Shown here: piece after piece, positions 17,156 through 26,272 of the stretch
Numbering within the stretch: the first letter of the stretch is position 1
Layout of the letters: each line of letters opens with the position of its first letter
From: Bacillus sp. MUM 116
Lineage (GTDB): Bacteria > Bacillota > Bacilli > Bacillales > Cytobacillaceae
Assembly (NCBI RefSeq): GCF_001866655.1
Contig: NZ_MLYR01000006.1
Span: 1 to 35,430, forward strand
Direction of reading: 5' to 3'
Length of the DNA stretch: 35,430 bases
Notes under the pieces: generated by a model
The model's input: only the letters and a program-made list of their open reading frames with translations
Databases searched by the model: none
Told to the model about the DNA's origin: nothing
Made by a program: the position numbers and the translations under genes

Positions 17156-17251
17156 GATTTTTCCCCCTAACAAATCCGAAAAACCTTATGCAAAAAATAA
17201 TCTTATCATATATTGCTTATCTTTAGAAATGAAACTTGAGTTTTAATAAAA

Positions 17252-17320
17252 ATTTGGCTGTTGATTTGATCTCCACTCAGGCTTAGTTTGAAAATCAACA
17301 ATGTCCTTAAACAGAGCCTA
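17252..17320 (-). repeat. Family B palindromic repeat, deleted copy
   Basis: On the minus strand it opens AGGCTCTGTTTAAGGACATT and carries TTGTTGATTTT and GATCAAATCAACAGCC from the far end; the central GC-rich hairpin is missing. Lies between the ezrA terminator and the iscS upstream region. Confidence 0.65.
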
Positions 17321-17325
17321 AAAGT

Positions 17326-17361
17326 AAAAACCGATTAGCCTGCAGGCTGAATCGGTTTTTT
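17326..17361 (-). terminator. ezrA terminator
   Basis: AAAAACCGATT with AATCGGTTTTT around an inner AGCC-TGCA-GGCT stem; T run on the minus strand. Confidence 0.88.
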
Positions 17362-17370
17362 CTTTACATT

Positions 17371-19059
17371 TTAGTCATTTTCAATTGCCGCTTTAATATT
17401 CTTTAAGGCTACGGGATCAACACTTTCTAGTAATGCTGCAACCTGTTCCAATGCCTCCTGGTATTCATAAAGCCTGAAAGCTTGTTCCGCATCCATTAAC
17501 CCCTTGGCTACAGCTGGAAATTTTCTACGGTAGCGGTTTCCGTATTGAATCGCTTTCTCCGCAAGCATTGCATTCTCAATCATTTCCATTGTTGAAATGG
17601 TAAGTTTCTCAACTGTTAAAACAGCAATTTCCAGATATTGATTGAGGGCAGAAATATTAAGCGGTTTTTCCTCAAGCTGCTGCTTCACATTCTGAATGCT
17701 CTCATTCGTATCCTCAAACAAAAACTTATAGTCTTCAGGTAAACCGGGTACATTGCTTTTGGAAACAAGCCGAACGGTTTCACCAACTTTTTTTGTCAGT
17801 TCTTTTACTTTATCTCTTGCTTCAAGCTCATCCTTACGTAAAGATTGAAGTTTATCAGCAAATTGTCGCTGCTCTTCTCTGATGTTTTCAAGCTGCTCCT
17901 TTATCTCGTTTAATTCTTCACTAATTTTAGTCTGAGCAATTTCATTCAACTTTAACTTTTCAACAAGGATTTCATAATGTTTAAAAACAACTGAAAGTTC
18001 TTTTTCCAAATGTCTTTGTGTTTCAAAATCATATTCCTTTAAATGATACGTTTGCTGGACATTCGTTACTTCATCCATAAGGTGGTCGTTTTCTTCCTGT
18101 GCCTCTACCAGAAGATCAAAAGTAATTCTCTCATTTTTTAAAATAAAGTGCTTGGCATGGACCTCTTTTTCCAGTAAATCAAAAAGAATATCCACACGGT
18201 CCTTGGTTTCTTTCACACCTTCAACCGCTTTATCCAAATCCGTTTCCTCAATTAAGATTATTGCTTCTGAGAGCTTTTCTTCAAGTGCTTTGATTTCCGT
18301 TTCCAATTGAATATGCTCCAAGTAATAGCCCTGCTGTGTCATTTCCTTGAACCCGTCACGGACATCTGAAAGTTGTGCAGGCAGAATCGATTGAACTTCA
18401 ATTAAGAGCTGTGGAATAAGCTCCATCACATTTTTTATCGTTCCTAAATTGTTACTAATCGTTAAAACAATTTCACGTGCTTCCAGGTAGTTCCCGTTCT
18501 CCGTTTTTTCATCAAACTCTTGGAACTTTTTCGTTACCTCTTCCAATTGTCTTTCAAGACTTTTTTCTGCCTTGCTGAAGGTATGCCGGTGGGCCAGAAG
18601 CGTTTTTTTGGTTTCACGGTATAATTCTTTTAATTGTTCAATTTCTACCCGGTTCTTTTCTTCACTGCCTACAAGCTCATGCAATTCATCCAATATCTTT
18701 GTAATTTGATTTTCGGTTTCCTGCAAGGTATCATGAATCTTGCGTTGAACAGTTTTAGCTTTATTAAACCGGTAATGATCAATGAATTCTTCCGCATCAA
18801 ATAACATTTCTTCCAATTTTGGGAGCTCCACGGTGACAATATCATCCCATTGGTTCCGCCAGTTTTCGAATAATTCCTCTGTTTGCCCTGTCATATTAAG
18901 CTGTTTCACCTTGGACATCTCTTCTAAAATCGGTCGATTCATCAAATCAATTTTCCATGCTTCCAGACGATCCATTTCTTTAAAATACTTTTTCTTTATT
19001 AAATATCCTAATACAAATAAAGCTAGAATCAGGATAAAGAATCCTATGAAATACTTCAC
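17371..19059 (-). CDS. ezrA: Septation ring regulator EzrA
   Basis: Membrane-anchored coiled-coil protein that restrains FtsZ ring assembly and helps coordinate division with wall synthesis. One N-terminal membrane helix (about residues 3-20, FIGFFILILALFVLGYLI), then continuous spectrin-like coiled coils, with the conserved MDRLEAWKIDLMNRPILEEM and MTGQTEELFENWR. GTG at 19059 is chosen: AGGAGG lies 7 nt before it and the product is 562 residues, equal to B. subtilis EzrA; the open frame runs 23 codons further without support. Confidence 0.96.
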   Translation of the reverse strand: MKYFIGFFILILALFVLGYLIKKKYFKEMDRLEAWKIDLMNRPILEEMSKVKQLNMTGQTEELFENWRNQWDDIVTVELPKLEEMLFDAEEFIDHYRFNKAKTVQRKIHDTLQETENQITKILDELHELVGSEEKNRVEIEQLKELYRETKKTLLAHRHTFSKAEKSLERQLEEVTKKFQEFDEKTENGNYLEAREIVLTISNNLGTIKNVMELIPQLLIEVQSILPAQLSDVRDGFKEMTQQGYYLEHIQLETEIKALEEKLSEAIILIEETDLDKAVEGVKETKDRVDILFDLLEKEVHAKHFILKNERITFDLLVEAQEENDHLMDEVTNVQQTYHLKEYDFETQRHLEKELSVVFKHYEILVEKLKLNEIAQTKISEELNEIKEQLENIREEQRQFADKLQSLRKDELEARDKVKELTKKVGETVRLVSKSNVPGLPEDYKFLFEDTNESIQNVKQQLEEKPLNISALNQYLEIAVLTVEKLTISTMEMIENAMLAEKAIQYGNRYRRKFPAVAKGLMDAEQAFRLYEYQEALEQVAALLESVDPVALKNIKAAIEND

Positions 19060-19218
19060 ATGTAAGCCTCCTGTTCCAAAAACCCTCTTTTCAAACATTT
19101 TAGGTGTCAGTTTATGTAAAAATAGCACGATATGTTCAATTCAATGTATTTATGATACCATGTTAACGACAATTTTTGACTATAATTTTCAATTTTTTTG
19201 AAAAAGAAATCAAAAAAA

Positions 19219-19244
19219 TAGAGGCTCGTCATAAAATAGCCTCT
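19219..19244 (-). terminator. refZ terminator
   Basis: AGAGGC and GCCTCT arms with a minus-strand T run; the refZ stop codon lies inside the hairpin. Confidence 0.7.
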
Positions 19245-19858
19245 TTCTTCACTACAACTCCATTACAAAGGGTATTTTCAATCCAATGATACAGTTCGTT
19301 TAAATATTTTTGTTCGAAGAAACGTTCATTTGGAAAAATATACAATACTTCCCGAACATAATGAGAATTCATGAATGGCATCATGAGCAAACCCTTGAGT
19401 TGAATAATCAAATAGGGATTTGAGTGAGGATGGAATTCTTTCCATTCCATCCCATTTTCAAAGATTTTTTGAAAATAATATTTTTCTTTTAGATTATAGG
19501 TGGACATTATTTCTCTAACAATCTGTGAATCCAAGGACATCTCGCGGTATACCACATTTGCCAGCTGGATATTTTCACATTGATAATGGAGCAATTTGGC
19601 CGTAACTCGTTTTAAACAATCTTTGGCGCCAAGATCAATCAGGGCATATTCCTCTTCCATAATCCGGAGGTATTGTTCGTAAAAATGAGTAAAACAATAT
19701 TCTAAAAGACCAAGTTTATTGACAAAATAATAGGCAACCGTTGCAGAGTTAACATTTGCATAGCCTGCAATATCCCTGATTGAGGTGCCGGAATACCCAT
19801 TGGAATTAAATAACTTAATCGCTGCTTCAATAATTGCTTCTTTCAGGTTTTTTTTCAT
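19229..19858 (-). CDS. refZ: TetR-family regulator RefZ (YttP)
   Basis: 209 residues. N-terminal TetR helix-turn-helix (SGTSIRDIAGYANVNSATVAYYF, the last part being the recognition helix) and a C-terminal regulatory domain with the RefZ-typical YREMSLDSQIVREIMSTY and LKGLLMMPF. In B. subtilis RefZ binds motifs around the chromosome and affects FtsZ placement during sporulation. Identification rests on these segments and the position between ezrA and ytsP. GAGGGGG precedes the ATG. B. subtilis hisJ, which I recall beside it, is absent. Confidence 0.87.
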   Translation of the reverse strand: MKKNLKEAIIEAAIKLFNSNGYSGTSIRDIAGYANVNSATVAYYFVNKLGLLEYCFTHFYEQYLRIMEEEYALIDLGAKDCLKRVTAKLLHYQCENIQLANVVYREMSLDSQIVREIMSTYNLKEKYYFQKIFENGMEWKEFHPHSNPYLIIQLKGLLMMPFMNSHYVREVLYIFPNERFFEQKYLNELYHWIENTLCNGVVVKKEAIL

Positions 19859-20016
19859 ACTTTTCCCCCTCGAAAGTGGATCGATCTTTTACCCCTTATC
19901 TAATGTTTCTTTGTTTCGTCTTTTATTCCTTTATGAAAATATCGACAAATTCTACCTGATTTCATGGGAATTTGATAAAATAAAAATAAAAAAATAACGA
20001 AATGTAGGTGAAAAAC

Positions 20017-20499
20017 ATGTTTAACGTCGAAATGTATAAAGGCACTCGTGAGGAAAATTATGAGCTTGTAAAAAAACAATTACATGCATTGATTCATGAT
20101 GAAACAAATCAAATTGCGAATCTGAGTAATGCCTGCGCTTTATTAAACCAATTTCTTGACCGAACCAACTGGGTTGGGTTCTATTTAATGGATGGGGATA
20201 ACGAGCTTGTTTTAGGGCCATTTCAAGGGCTCCCGGCCTGTGTTCGAATTCCTGTAGGTAAAGGGGTTTGCGGCACCTCTGCAAAGTTAAAGGAAACAGT
20301 TAGAGTTGAAGATATTAATCAGTTTCCGGGACATATCGCCTGTGATGCTGCATCACAATCTGAAATTGTCATACCATTGATAAAAGAAGGACAATTACTT
20401 GGTGTCCTGGATATTGATTCACCGGAAAAAAACCGCTTCGATGAGCTTGACCAACAGAAACTGGAAGAATTCACCGAAATTTTAATTCAATTTATTTAA
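20017..20499 (+). CDS. ytsP: Free methionine-R-sulfoxide reductase, GAF type (YtsP)
   Basis: Single GAF domain of 160 residues. It carries the three cysteines of the fRMsr family: Cys75 in GLPACVRIP, Cys85 in GKGVCGTSA and Cys109 in FPGHIACDAASQSE, so it should reduce free Met-R-sulfoxide. ATG at 20017 is preferred over GTG at 20008 because TAGGTG is then correctly spaced and the protein starts MFNVE, like homologues. Divergent from refZ; an eroded family A repeat follows the stop. Confidence 0.92.
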   Translation: MFNVEMYKGTREENYELVKKQLHALIHDETNQIANLSNACALLNQFLDRTNWVGFYLMDGDNELVLGPFQGLPACVRIPVGKGVCGTSAKLKETVRVEDINQFPGHIACDAASQSEIVIPLIKEGQLLGVLDIDSPEKNRFDELDQQKLEEFTEILIQFI

Positions 20500-20500
20500 A

Positions 20501-20536
20501 CAAGCAAAGCGCCGGAGCTGGACCATTCTCAAAGCA
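20501..20536 (+). repeat. Family A repeat, internally deleted copy
   Basis: AAGCAAAGCGCC is joined directly to GGAGCTGGACCATTCTC, the two ends of the family without the middle. Begins about 2 nt after the ytsP stop, same orientation. Confidence 0.65.
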
Positions 20537-20560
20537 ATTTATAAATTCTTATACTATAAC

Positions 20561-20592
20561 AAAAGCACGAAAGAATGACTCTTGCGTGCTTT
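20561..20592. terminator. Bidirectional terminator between ytsP and mgl
   Basis: AAAAGCACG and CGTGCTTTT arms, AT runs on both sides, convergent genes. Confidence 0.75.
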
Positions 20593-20600
20593 TGTATTTC

Positions 20601-21785
20601 TTACATCTTATCTAAGGCATGTTCAAGGTCCTCTATAATATCTTCCCCGGCTTCTAGCCCTACTGAGAGACGGAGTAAATTATCGCTTATCCCCATTTTA
20701 TTTCGTTCCTCTTCCGGGACCACCGCATGTGTCATCGTAGCCGGATGCTGATATAACGTTTCCGCATCCCCAAGGCTGACAGCAATTTTAATTAAGTTTA
20801 GTTCATTCATAAATCTCTGAGCTGTTTCTTTTCCCCCTCTTATCGAAAAAGAAATAAGGCCCCCGGGTTTTTTCATTTGTTTTTTCATAATCTGATAGTC
20901 AATGTGCTCTACGTCACCGGGGTAATAAACTGCTTCAACTTTTGGGTGATTCCTTAAAAACCGAAAGACTTTTTCTGTATTTTCGCAATGACGATCGAGC
21001 CGAATGGGCAGGGATTTTAATCCTCGTAACAAAAGCCATGCATCAAAGGGAGAAATGATTCCTCCAATATCTTTTTGAGTTGTTCTGGAAACCTTTTGAA
21101 TCCATTCTTTATCACCAACGACAATACCGGCAATGACATCACCGTGTCCGCAAATATATTTTGTCGCGCTATGGATAACAACATCACATCCATGGGTAAG
21201 GGGAGTTTGCAGGTATGGCGAGCAAAAAGTATTATCAACAACAACCGGTATGCCTTTTTCATTCGCAATTGTAGCCACCATCCCTAAATCAACCAGCTTC
21301 ATCGTGGGGTTAATCGGTGTTTCAATATAGATACAAGTTGTGTTTGGAAGTATTGCCTTTTCAACCGCCTCTGTTGAGTCCATAGCAGAGAAATCATGTT
21401 TAATACCATATTTTTCTTTTAAGATTTGCAAGAACCCAAAGGTACAGCCATACACTCCCTGTGAACATAGAATATGATCCCCCGTTTTCGTAAGCGCTAC
21501 TAATGCAGCGGAAACAGCAGCCATTCCGGATGAAAAAGCCAAGGGAGCCTCCCCTTTTTCAAGTACTGCCATCCGTTCCTCAAGTATTTTCACGGTTGGA
21601 TTCCCTAACCTTGAATAAATATATCCATCTTCCTTGCCAGAAAACCTTTTTTCCCCTTGCTCGGCAGTTGAAAAGGTAAAGGTTGATGTTTGATACAATG
21701 GCGGAACAAGACTCCCATGATGTTCACCCGAAACATATCCTGAATGAATAACCTCTGTTTCAAAGCGCAAATTCTTCTCCTTCAA
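20601..21785 (-). CDS. mgl: Methionine gamma-lyase (Cys/Met metabolism PLP enzyme)
   Basis: PLP fold type I enzyme of 394 residues. PLP Lys209 in HSATKYICGHGD, YSRLGNPT at about 57-64, and FSSGMAA. The YGCTF loop (Tyr112, Cys114) and GHGDVIAGIVVG match methionine gamma-lyases, which split methionine to methanethiol, 2-oxobutyrate and ammonia; cystathionine lyases usually lack that cysteine. A cystathionine gamma-lyase activity cannot be excluded. Start: TTG at 21785, 6 nt after AGGGAGGAG; the longer frame would put that site inside the gene. A cre-like site lies just upstream. Confidence 0.85.
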   Translation of the reverse strand: MKEKNLRFETEVIHSGYVSGEHHGSLVPPLYQTSTFTFSTAEQGEKRFSGKEDGYIYSRLGNPTVKILEERMAVLEKGEAPLAFSSGMAAVSAALVALTKTGDHILCSQGVYGCTFGFLQILKEKYGIKHDFSAMDSTEAVEKAILPNTTCIYIETPINPTMKLVDLGMVATIANEKGIPVVVDNTFCSPYLQTPLTHGCDVVIHSATKYICGHGDVIAGIVVGDKEWIQKVSRTTQKDIGGIISPFDAWLLLRGLKSLPIRLDRHCENTEKVFRFLRNHPKVEAVYYPGDVEHIDYQIMKKQMKKPGGLISFSIRGGKETAQRFMNELNLIKIAVSLGDAETLYQHPATMTHAVVPEEERNKMGISDNLLRLSVGLEAGEDIIEDLEHALDKM

Positions 21786-21804
21786 GTTTTTCTCCTCCCT
21801 GTAC

Positions 21805-21818
21805 TGCAAACGCTTCCA
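21805..21818 (-). promoter_or_regulatory. cre-like site before mgl
   Basis: Minus-strand TGGAAGCGTTTGCA fits the relaxed cre form TGNAARCGNWWNCA with an intact central CG. It lies 20 nt before the TTG start, where bound CcpA would block transcription. Confidence 0.5.
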
Positions 21819-21878
21819 TTTATATAGATTATGAAATAGATATGAATAAAGTACTTAAACAATTGCTGAAGGAAAGCA

Positions 21879-21901
21879 GGCCCCCATGTACCCATGGGTG
21901 C
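21879..21901 (-). terminator. Possible terminator after dgcP
   Basis: Minus-strand GGCACCCATG-GGTA-CATGGGGGCC hairpin one base after the stop codon; followed by only a short T-rich stretch, so weak. Confidence 0.4.
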
Positions 21902-21902
21902 C

Positions 21903-23339
21903 TCAACTTGCTTTTATACAATCATTTTGATTAATGACTTTATTCTTCCCTGTACCTTTTGCTGTATAGAGACACTCATCAGCCCTCTTAAATAAATTGG
22001 TATAGGAATCGAATCGGTCCTTATTCCAGTAAGATACACCGCACGATACGGTAATCGATGGTACCGAGCATTCAGCCACAGCTTTTACTAAACGCTCTGC
22101 TATTGCTACTCCTGTCTCCAATGTCACTTTCGGCAGGTAGATTGCCAGTTCTTCCCCGCCCCAGCGTGCTCCAACATCATGTTCCCGAATATTTACACGA
22201 ACAATTTTAGCCACTTGAACCAATACTTCATCACCAACCTGATGTCCGTACGTATCATTTATCACCTTAAAATTATCAATATCAATCAAGATAAATGTTC
22301 CTTGATCATCCTCTTTCATTGACAATTGAATTTTATCATCGAGATAATTTCGCGAATGAAGTTTCGTTAAATGATCGGTAATAATCATTCGCTCCAATTC
22401 TTCCCTCAGCAGGGAGTTGGTAAGGGCCATGGCAGAATGATGGATAAGAGACTGTAAAAGCTTAAATGCTTCAAACGAAAAAAAATATGGGTCTTGTTTC
22501 ATAACAATACTGAATCCTTTAAGTATGCCCCTTTGAATCATCGGCACCGCCATAATCGAGCGAAAACACTTTATTTCATTAACAGTGGGTAAATTTAAAT
22601 CTCCGAAAAAAAGAGATTCTTTTTCTTTTATTATTTTATTTTTTAAATAATCAATATAGGGATGTGCCTGTTTTGTAAAAAAGAAAGAAGTGGAACCCGG
22701 CAGAACTGTAACATTCACTAAATTTTCTGTTATCAGAAAAAAACCCGCTTCCTCTGCTTGGAAGGAATGTTTAATTTGGTTTGACATATAAACAATCATA
22801 TCTTTAAGTTTTAGATTTGAGTTTAAACAATGCGTTGTCTCATTTATTAACTGTAAATCGGAAATGACCCGTTTGGATTGCTGATATAGTTTGGCATTTT
22901 CCAATGCACCACCAGCAGCATTTGCCAGTAAGGTGATAAATTCGATTTCCTCTTCGGGAAATACAAGGATATGGGGAGCAATAATCTGCAGAACTCCATA
23001 GACACCTTGTTTCCCTTTTAATGGTGCATAAAGGATTGAACGCTTCTCTTCAACTGAATTTTCCATTTTGACATTCCCGGAAACATACGCCTCCATGGCT
23101 GTAATATTTTCACTATCATATTCAAAATCAACAATAGGTAATTCATTCTGGTTGGGATAATCTTGAGAGAGAAGCAAATAGCAGGTAAATGAGGGATATA
23201 ACTCCTCAAGAGAAACGATAATTTCCCGCAAAAGGGATTGCTTGTCCATTAAAGAATGGAATTTTTCGGTTATATGAAATAGCCGCTTATATCTATTTTC
23301 TTCATTTTGCATAATCAAACTATCACCAAAGGTTTTCAT
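21903..23339 (-). CDS. dgcP: GAF-GAF-GGDEF diguanylate cyclase (YtrP/DgcP type)
   Basis: 478-residue cytoplasmic protein without a membrane helix: two N-terminal GAF-like sensor regions (about 25-155 and 170-310), a short helix, then GGDEF. The active-site signature is GGEEL at 394-398 and an RxxD inhibitory site REHD at 385-388 sits exactly five residues before it, so an active, feedback-inhibited c-di-GMP synthase is expected. DIDNFKVINDTYGH supplies the metal-binding Asp. ATG at 23339 with weak GGGTGA; a second Met at residue 10 is an alternative. Location between ytsP and rpsD matches B. subtilis. Confidence 0.92.
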   Translation of the reverse strand: MKTFGDSLIMQNEENRYKRLFHITEKFHSLMDKQSLLREIIVSLEELYPSFTCYLLLSQDYPNQNELPIVDFEYDSENITAMEAYVSGNVKMENSVEEKRSILYAPLKGKQGVYGVLQIIAPHILVFPEEEIEFITLLANAAGGALENAKLYQQSKRVISDLQLINETTHCLNSNLKLKDMIVYMSNQIKHSFQAEEAGFFLITENLVNVTVLPGSTSFFFTKQAHPYIDYLKNKIIKEKESLFFGDLNLPTVNEIKCFRSIMAVPMIQRGILKGFSIVMKQDPYFFSFEAFKLLQSLIHHSAMALTNSLLREELERMIITDHLTKLHSRNYLDDKIQLSMKEDDQGTFILIDIDNFKVINDTYGHQVGDEVLVQVAKIVRVNIREHDVGARWGGEELAIYLPKVTLETGVAIAERLVKAVAECSVPSITVSCGVSYWNKDRFDSYTNLFKRADECLYTAKGTGKNKVINQNDCIKAS

Positions 23340-23502
23340 TATTCATTCACCCAATTTTCCCGGCCTAATTCCAAATATATGCAATGCACTTCCCCTTAAT
23401 TATAGTGAAAATCCATTGGTTTTTGTTATTATTTTTTGAATAATTTCTAACTTTTATAAAGGTTTCAAAATTTTGGTTATACATTATTATAACAAAATAT
23501 TC

Positions 23503-23532
23503 TTGACTTCACAGTAATTAAAATTATATAAT
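23503..23532 (+). promoter_or_regulatory. rpsD promoter
   Basis: TTGACT (23503-23508), 18-bp spacer, TATAAT (23527-23532). Leaves a leader of about 185 nt before the start codon. Confidence 0.75.
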
Positions 23533-23574
23533 ACTCTTTGTGTAAAATATTGCAGCTTATGTGAACACTTTAAT

Positions 23575-23710
23575 AGTCACATTTTGTTCCTCGCAAGAAT
23601 TGCGATGGGGTATCTTGTAACCCTCTGCTGCTAGGGCGAAGGTATCTGAAAACAAAATGGCTGTCATCGTTGTTTCATAACGGTTTTTATTTTACCAAAA
23701 TAAAAACACG
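23575..23710 (+). promoter_or_regulatory. S4-binding leader of rpsD mRNA
   Basis: In B. subtilis S4 represses its own gene through a structured leader. Here CATTTTGTT (23580-23588) pairs with AACAAAATG (23651-23659), closing a domain with GGGGTATC, ACCCTC and a GGTATC repeat able to form a pseudoknot. A second hairpin GTTTTTATTTT-ACC-AAAATAAAAAC (23683-23707) ends four bases before the Shine-Dalgarno AAGGAGG. Confidence 0.7.
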
Positions 23711-23725
23711 AAGGAGGAGTCTCTC

Positions 23726-24328
23726 ATGGCTCGTTATACCGGCCCAAGCTGGAAACTATCCCGTCGTCTTGGAATCTCTCTAAGCGGCACAGGTAAAGAA
23801 TTAGATAAGCGTCCTTACGCTCCAGGACAACATGGTCCTAACCAACGCAAAAAGCTTTCTGAATATGGTTTACAATTACAAGAAAAACAAAAACTTCGTC
23901 ATATGTATGGAGTAAATGAACGTCAATTCCGTAACCTATTTGACAAAGCTGGTAAATTAGGCGGCGTACACGGTGAAAACTTCATGGTTCTTCTTGAATC
24001 ACGTCTTGACAACGTTGTTTACCGTCTAGGTTTAGCACGTACTCGTCGTGCAGCTCGTCAATTAGTTAACCACGGTCATATCCTTGTTGATGGATCACGC
24101 GTTGATATCCCATCATACCGTTTAACTGCTGGTCAAACAATCAGCCTACGTGAAAAATCACGTAATCTTGAAGTAGTTAAAGAAGCAATCGAAGTAAACA
24201 ACTTCGTACCTGACTTTTTAACATTTGATGCTGATAAGTTAGAAGGTACTTTCACTCGCTTACCAGAGCGTTCTGAATTACCTGCAGAAATTAACGAAAC
24301 TCTTATCGTTGAGTTCTACTCTCGTTAA
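23726..24328 (+). CDS. rpsD: 30S ribosomal protein S4
   Basis: 200-residue primary 16S rRNA-binding protein of the small subunit, and autoregulator. Begins [19 protein letters not shown], has the central S4 RNA-binding domain ([25 protein letters not shown]), and no zinc-binding cysteines (C-minus form). Consensus AAGGAGG before the ATG. Codon use is strongly biased, as for a highly expressed gene. Single-gene unit with leader and terminator. Confidence 0.99.
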   Translation: MARYTGPSWKLSRRLGISLSGTGKELDKRPYAPGQHGPNQRKKLSEYGLQLQEKQKLRHMYGVNERQFRNLFDKAGKLGGVHGENFMVLLESRLDNVVYRLGLARTRRAARQLVNHGHILVDGSRVDIPSYRLTAGQTISLREKSRNLEVVKEAIEVNNFVPDFLTFDADKLEGTFTRLPERSELPAEINETLIVEFYSR

Positions 24329-24341
24329 TCTTTGTGAATAT

Positions 24342-24377
24342 AAGAGCCCATGCATTTTGCACAGGGCTCTTTTTTTA
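24342..24377 (+). terminator. rpsD terminator
   Basis: AAGAGCCC (24342-24349) and GGGCTCT (24364-24370) plus T run. Confidence 0.85.
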
Positions 24378-24410
24378 TTTATATTTAACAAAATATTTTT
24401 TAATTGTGGC

Positions 24411-24447
24411 AAAATGGGCTCTTGGAATTTTCCCAAGAGCCCATTTT
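24411..24447 (-). terminator. tyrS terminator
   Basis: 15-bp perfect stem AAAATGGGCTCTTGG / CCAAGAGCCCATTTT. Functions for tyrS and, as a backup, for rpsD. Confidence 0.85.
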
Positions 24448-24450
24448 ATT

Positions 24451-25719
<1,269 letters not shown>

Positions 25720-25730
25720 CTAGTCAAAAA

Positions 25731-25876
25731 TAGGCTCTGTTAAATTTAGCTGTTGATCTCCACTCCAGGTGCTTCGCTTCTGCGGGGTCTTCCCTGCCCC
25801 GTATTCCCGCAGGAGTCTTAGCACCTTCCACTCCAATCAACATGGTTACAAAATCAATATTGTCCATTAACAAAGC
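25731..25876 (-). repeat. Family B palindromic repeat, full copy
   Basis: Nested palindrome: ends GGCTCTGTTAA / TTAACAAAGC, then TGTTGAT / ATCAACA, then CCACTCCA twice inverted, then GGTGCT / AGCACC and CTGCGGG / CCCGCAG around a GGGG/CCCC tip. No ORF. It separates the tyrS T-box terminator from the tyrS ribosome-binding site, so it is part of the tyrS mRNA leader. Confidence 0.85.
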
Positions 25877-25884
25877 GTAAAAAT

Positions 25885-26128
25885 AAAAAACGCCCCTGCA
25901 AACATGCAGGGACGTATAAATACGCGGTACCACCCGGCTTGAGGAATAAAAACTTCCTCCACCTCATAAAATTAACGGCTTACCCGTTCTCTGCTACTCC
26001 AATTTTCGCAGAAAAAGCTCCAGGACGTAATTCAATTCTCTATATGTATCAGCTTTCACCTTCCGCTGACTCTCTAAAAACAGGGATAGAAAATCTACTG
26101 TTGGGTTCCCTTCACAGCAGTAATTTAT
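25885..26128 (-). promoter_or_regulatory. T-box riboswitch, tyrosine specific
   Basis: Minus-strand order: AGAGAGTCAGCGG at 26075-26063 with GGTGAAAGCTG (Stem I base), specifier TAC at 26029-26027 (Tyr codon) in GAATTACGTCC, the T-box GGGTGGTACCGCG at 25935-25923, and a terminator hairpin CGTCCCTGC / GCAGGGGCG at 25888-25914 with a T run. Uncharged tRNA-Tyr would favour read-through into tyrS. Confidence 0.95.
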
Positions 26129-26135
26129 AATATTG

Positions 26136-26141
26136 ATTATA
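26136..26141 (-). promoter_or_regulatory. -10 element for the tyrS leader
   Basis: Minus-strand TATAAT just upstream of Stem I. A TTGACA at 26174-26169 is 27 bp away, too far to be the -35; a weaker hexamer near ACATTC would be at 17 bp. Confidence 0.4.
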
Positions 26142-26230
26142 CCTTTTTTATCACATTTGAATGTATTCTGTCAAACCCAAATTGGAAAATTAAGATAAAT
26201 GTAGAACATTGTCATTTTTTTGAACATGTA

Positions 26231-26241
26231 TATGCTATAAT
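26231..26241 (+). promoter_or_regulatory. Extended -10 promoter of the PBP gene
   Basis: TATGCTATAAT: consensus -10 (26236-26241) with a TGn extension; no good -35. About 32 nt before the start codon. Confidence 0.5.
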
Positions 26242-26272
26242 GTATGTGATTTAAATCGAGGTGATGCACTTA

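Noticed and set aside
18782..19201. 139-codon plus-strand frame opposite ezrA
   Set aside because: Antisense shadow of a well-supported gene; no ribosome-binding site or family resemblance.
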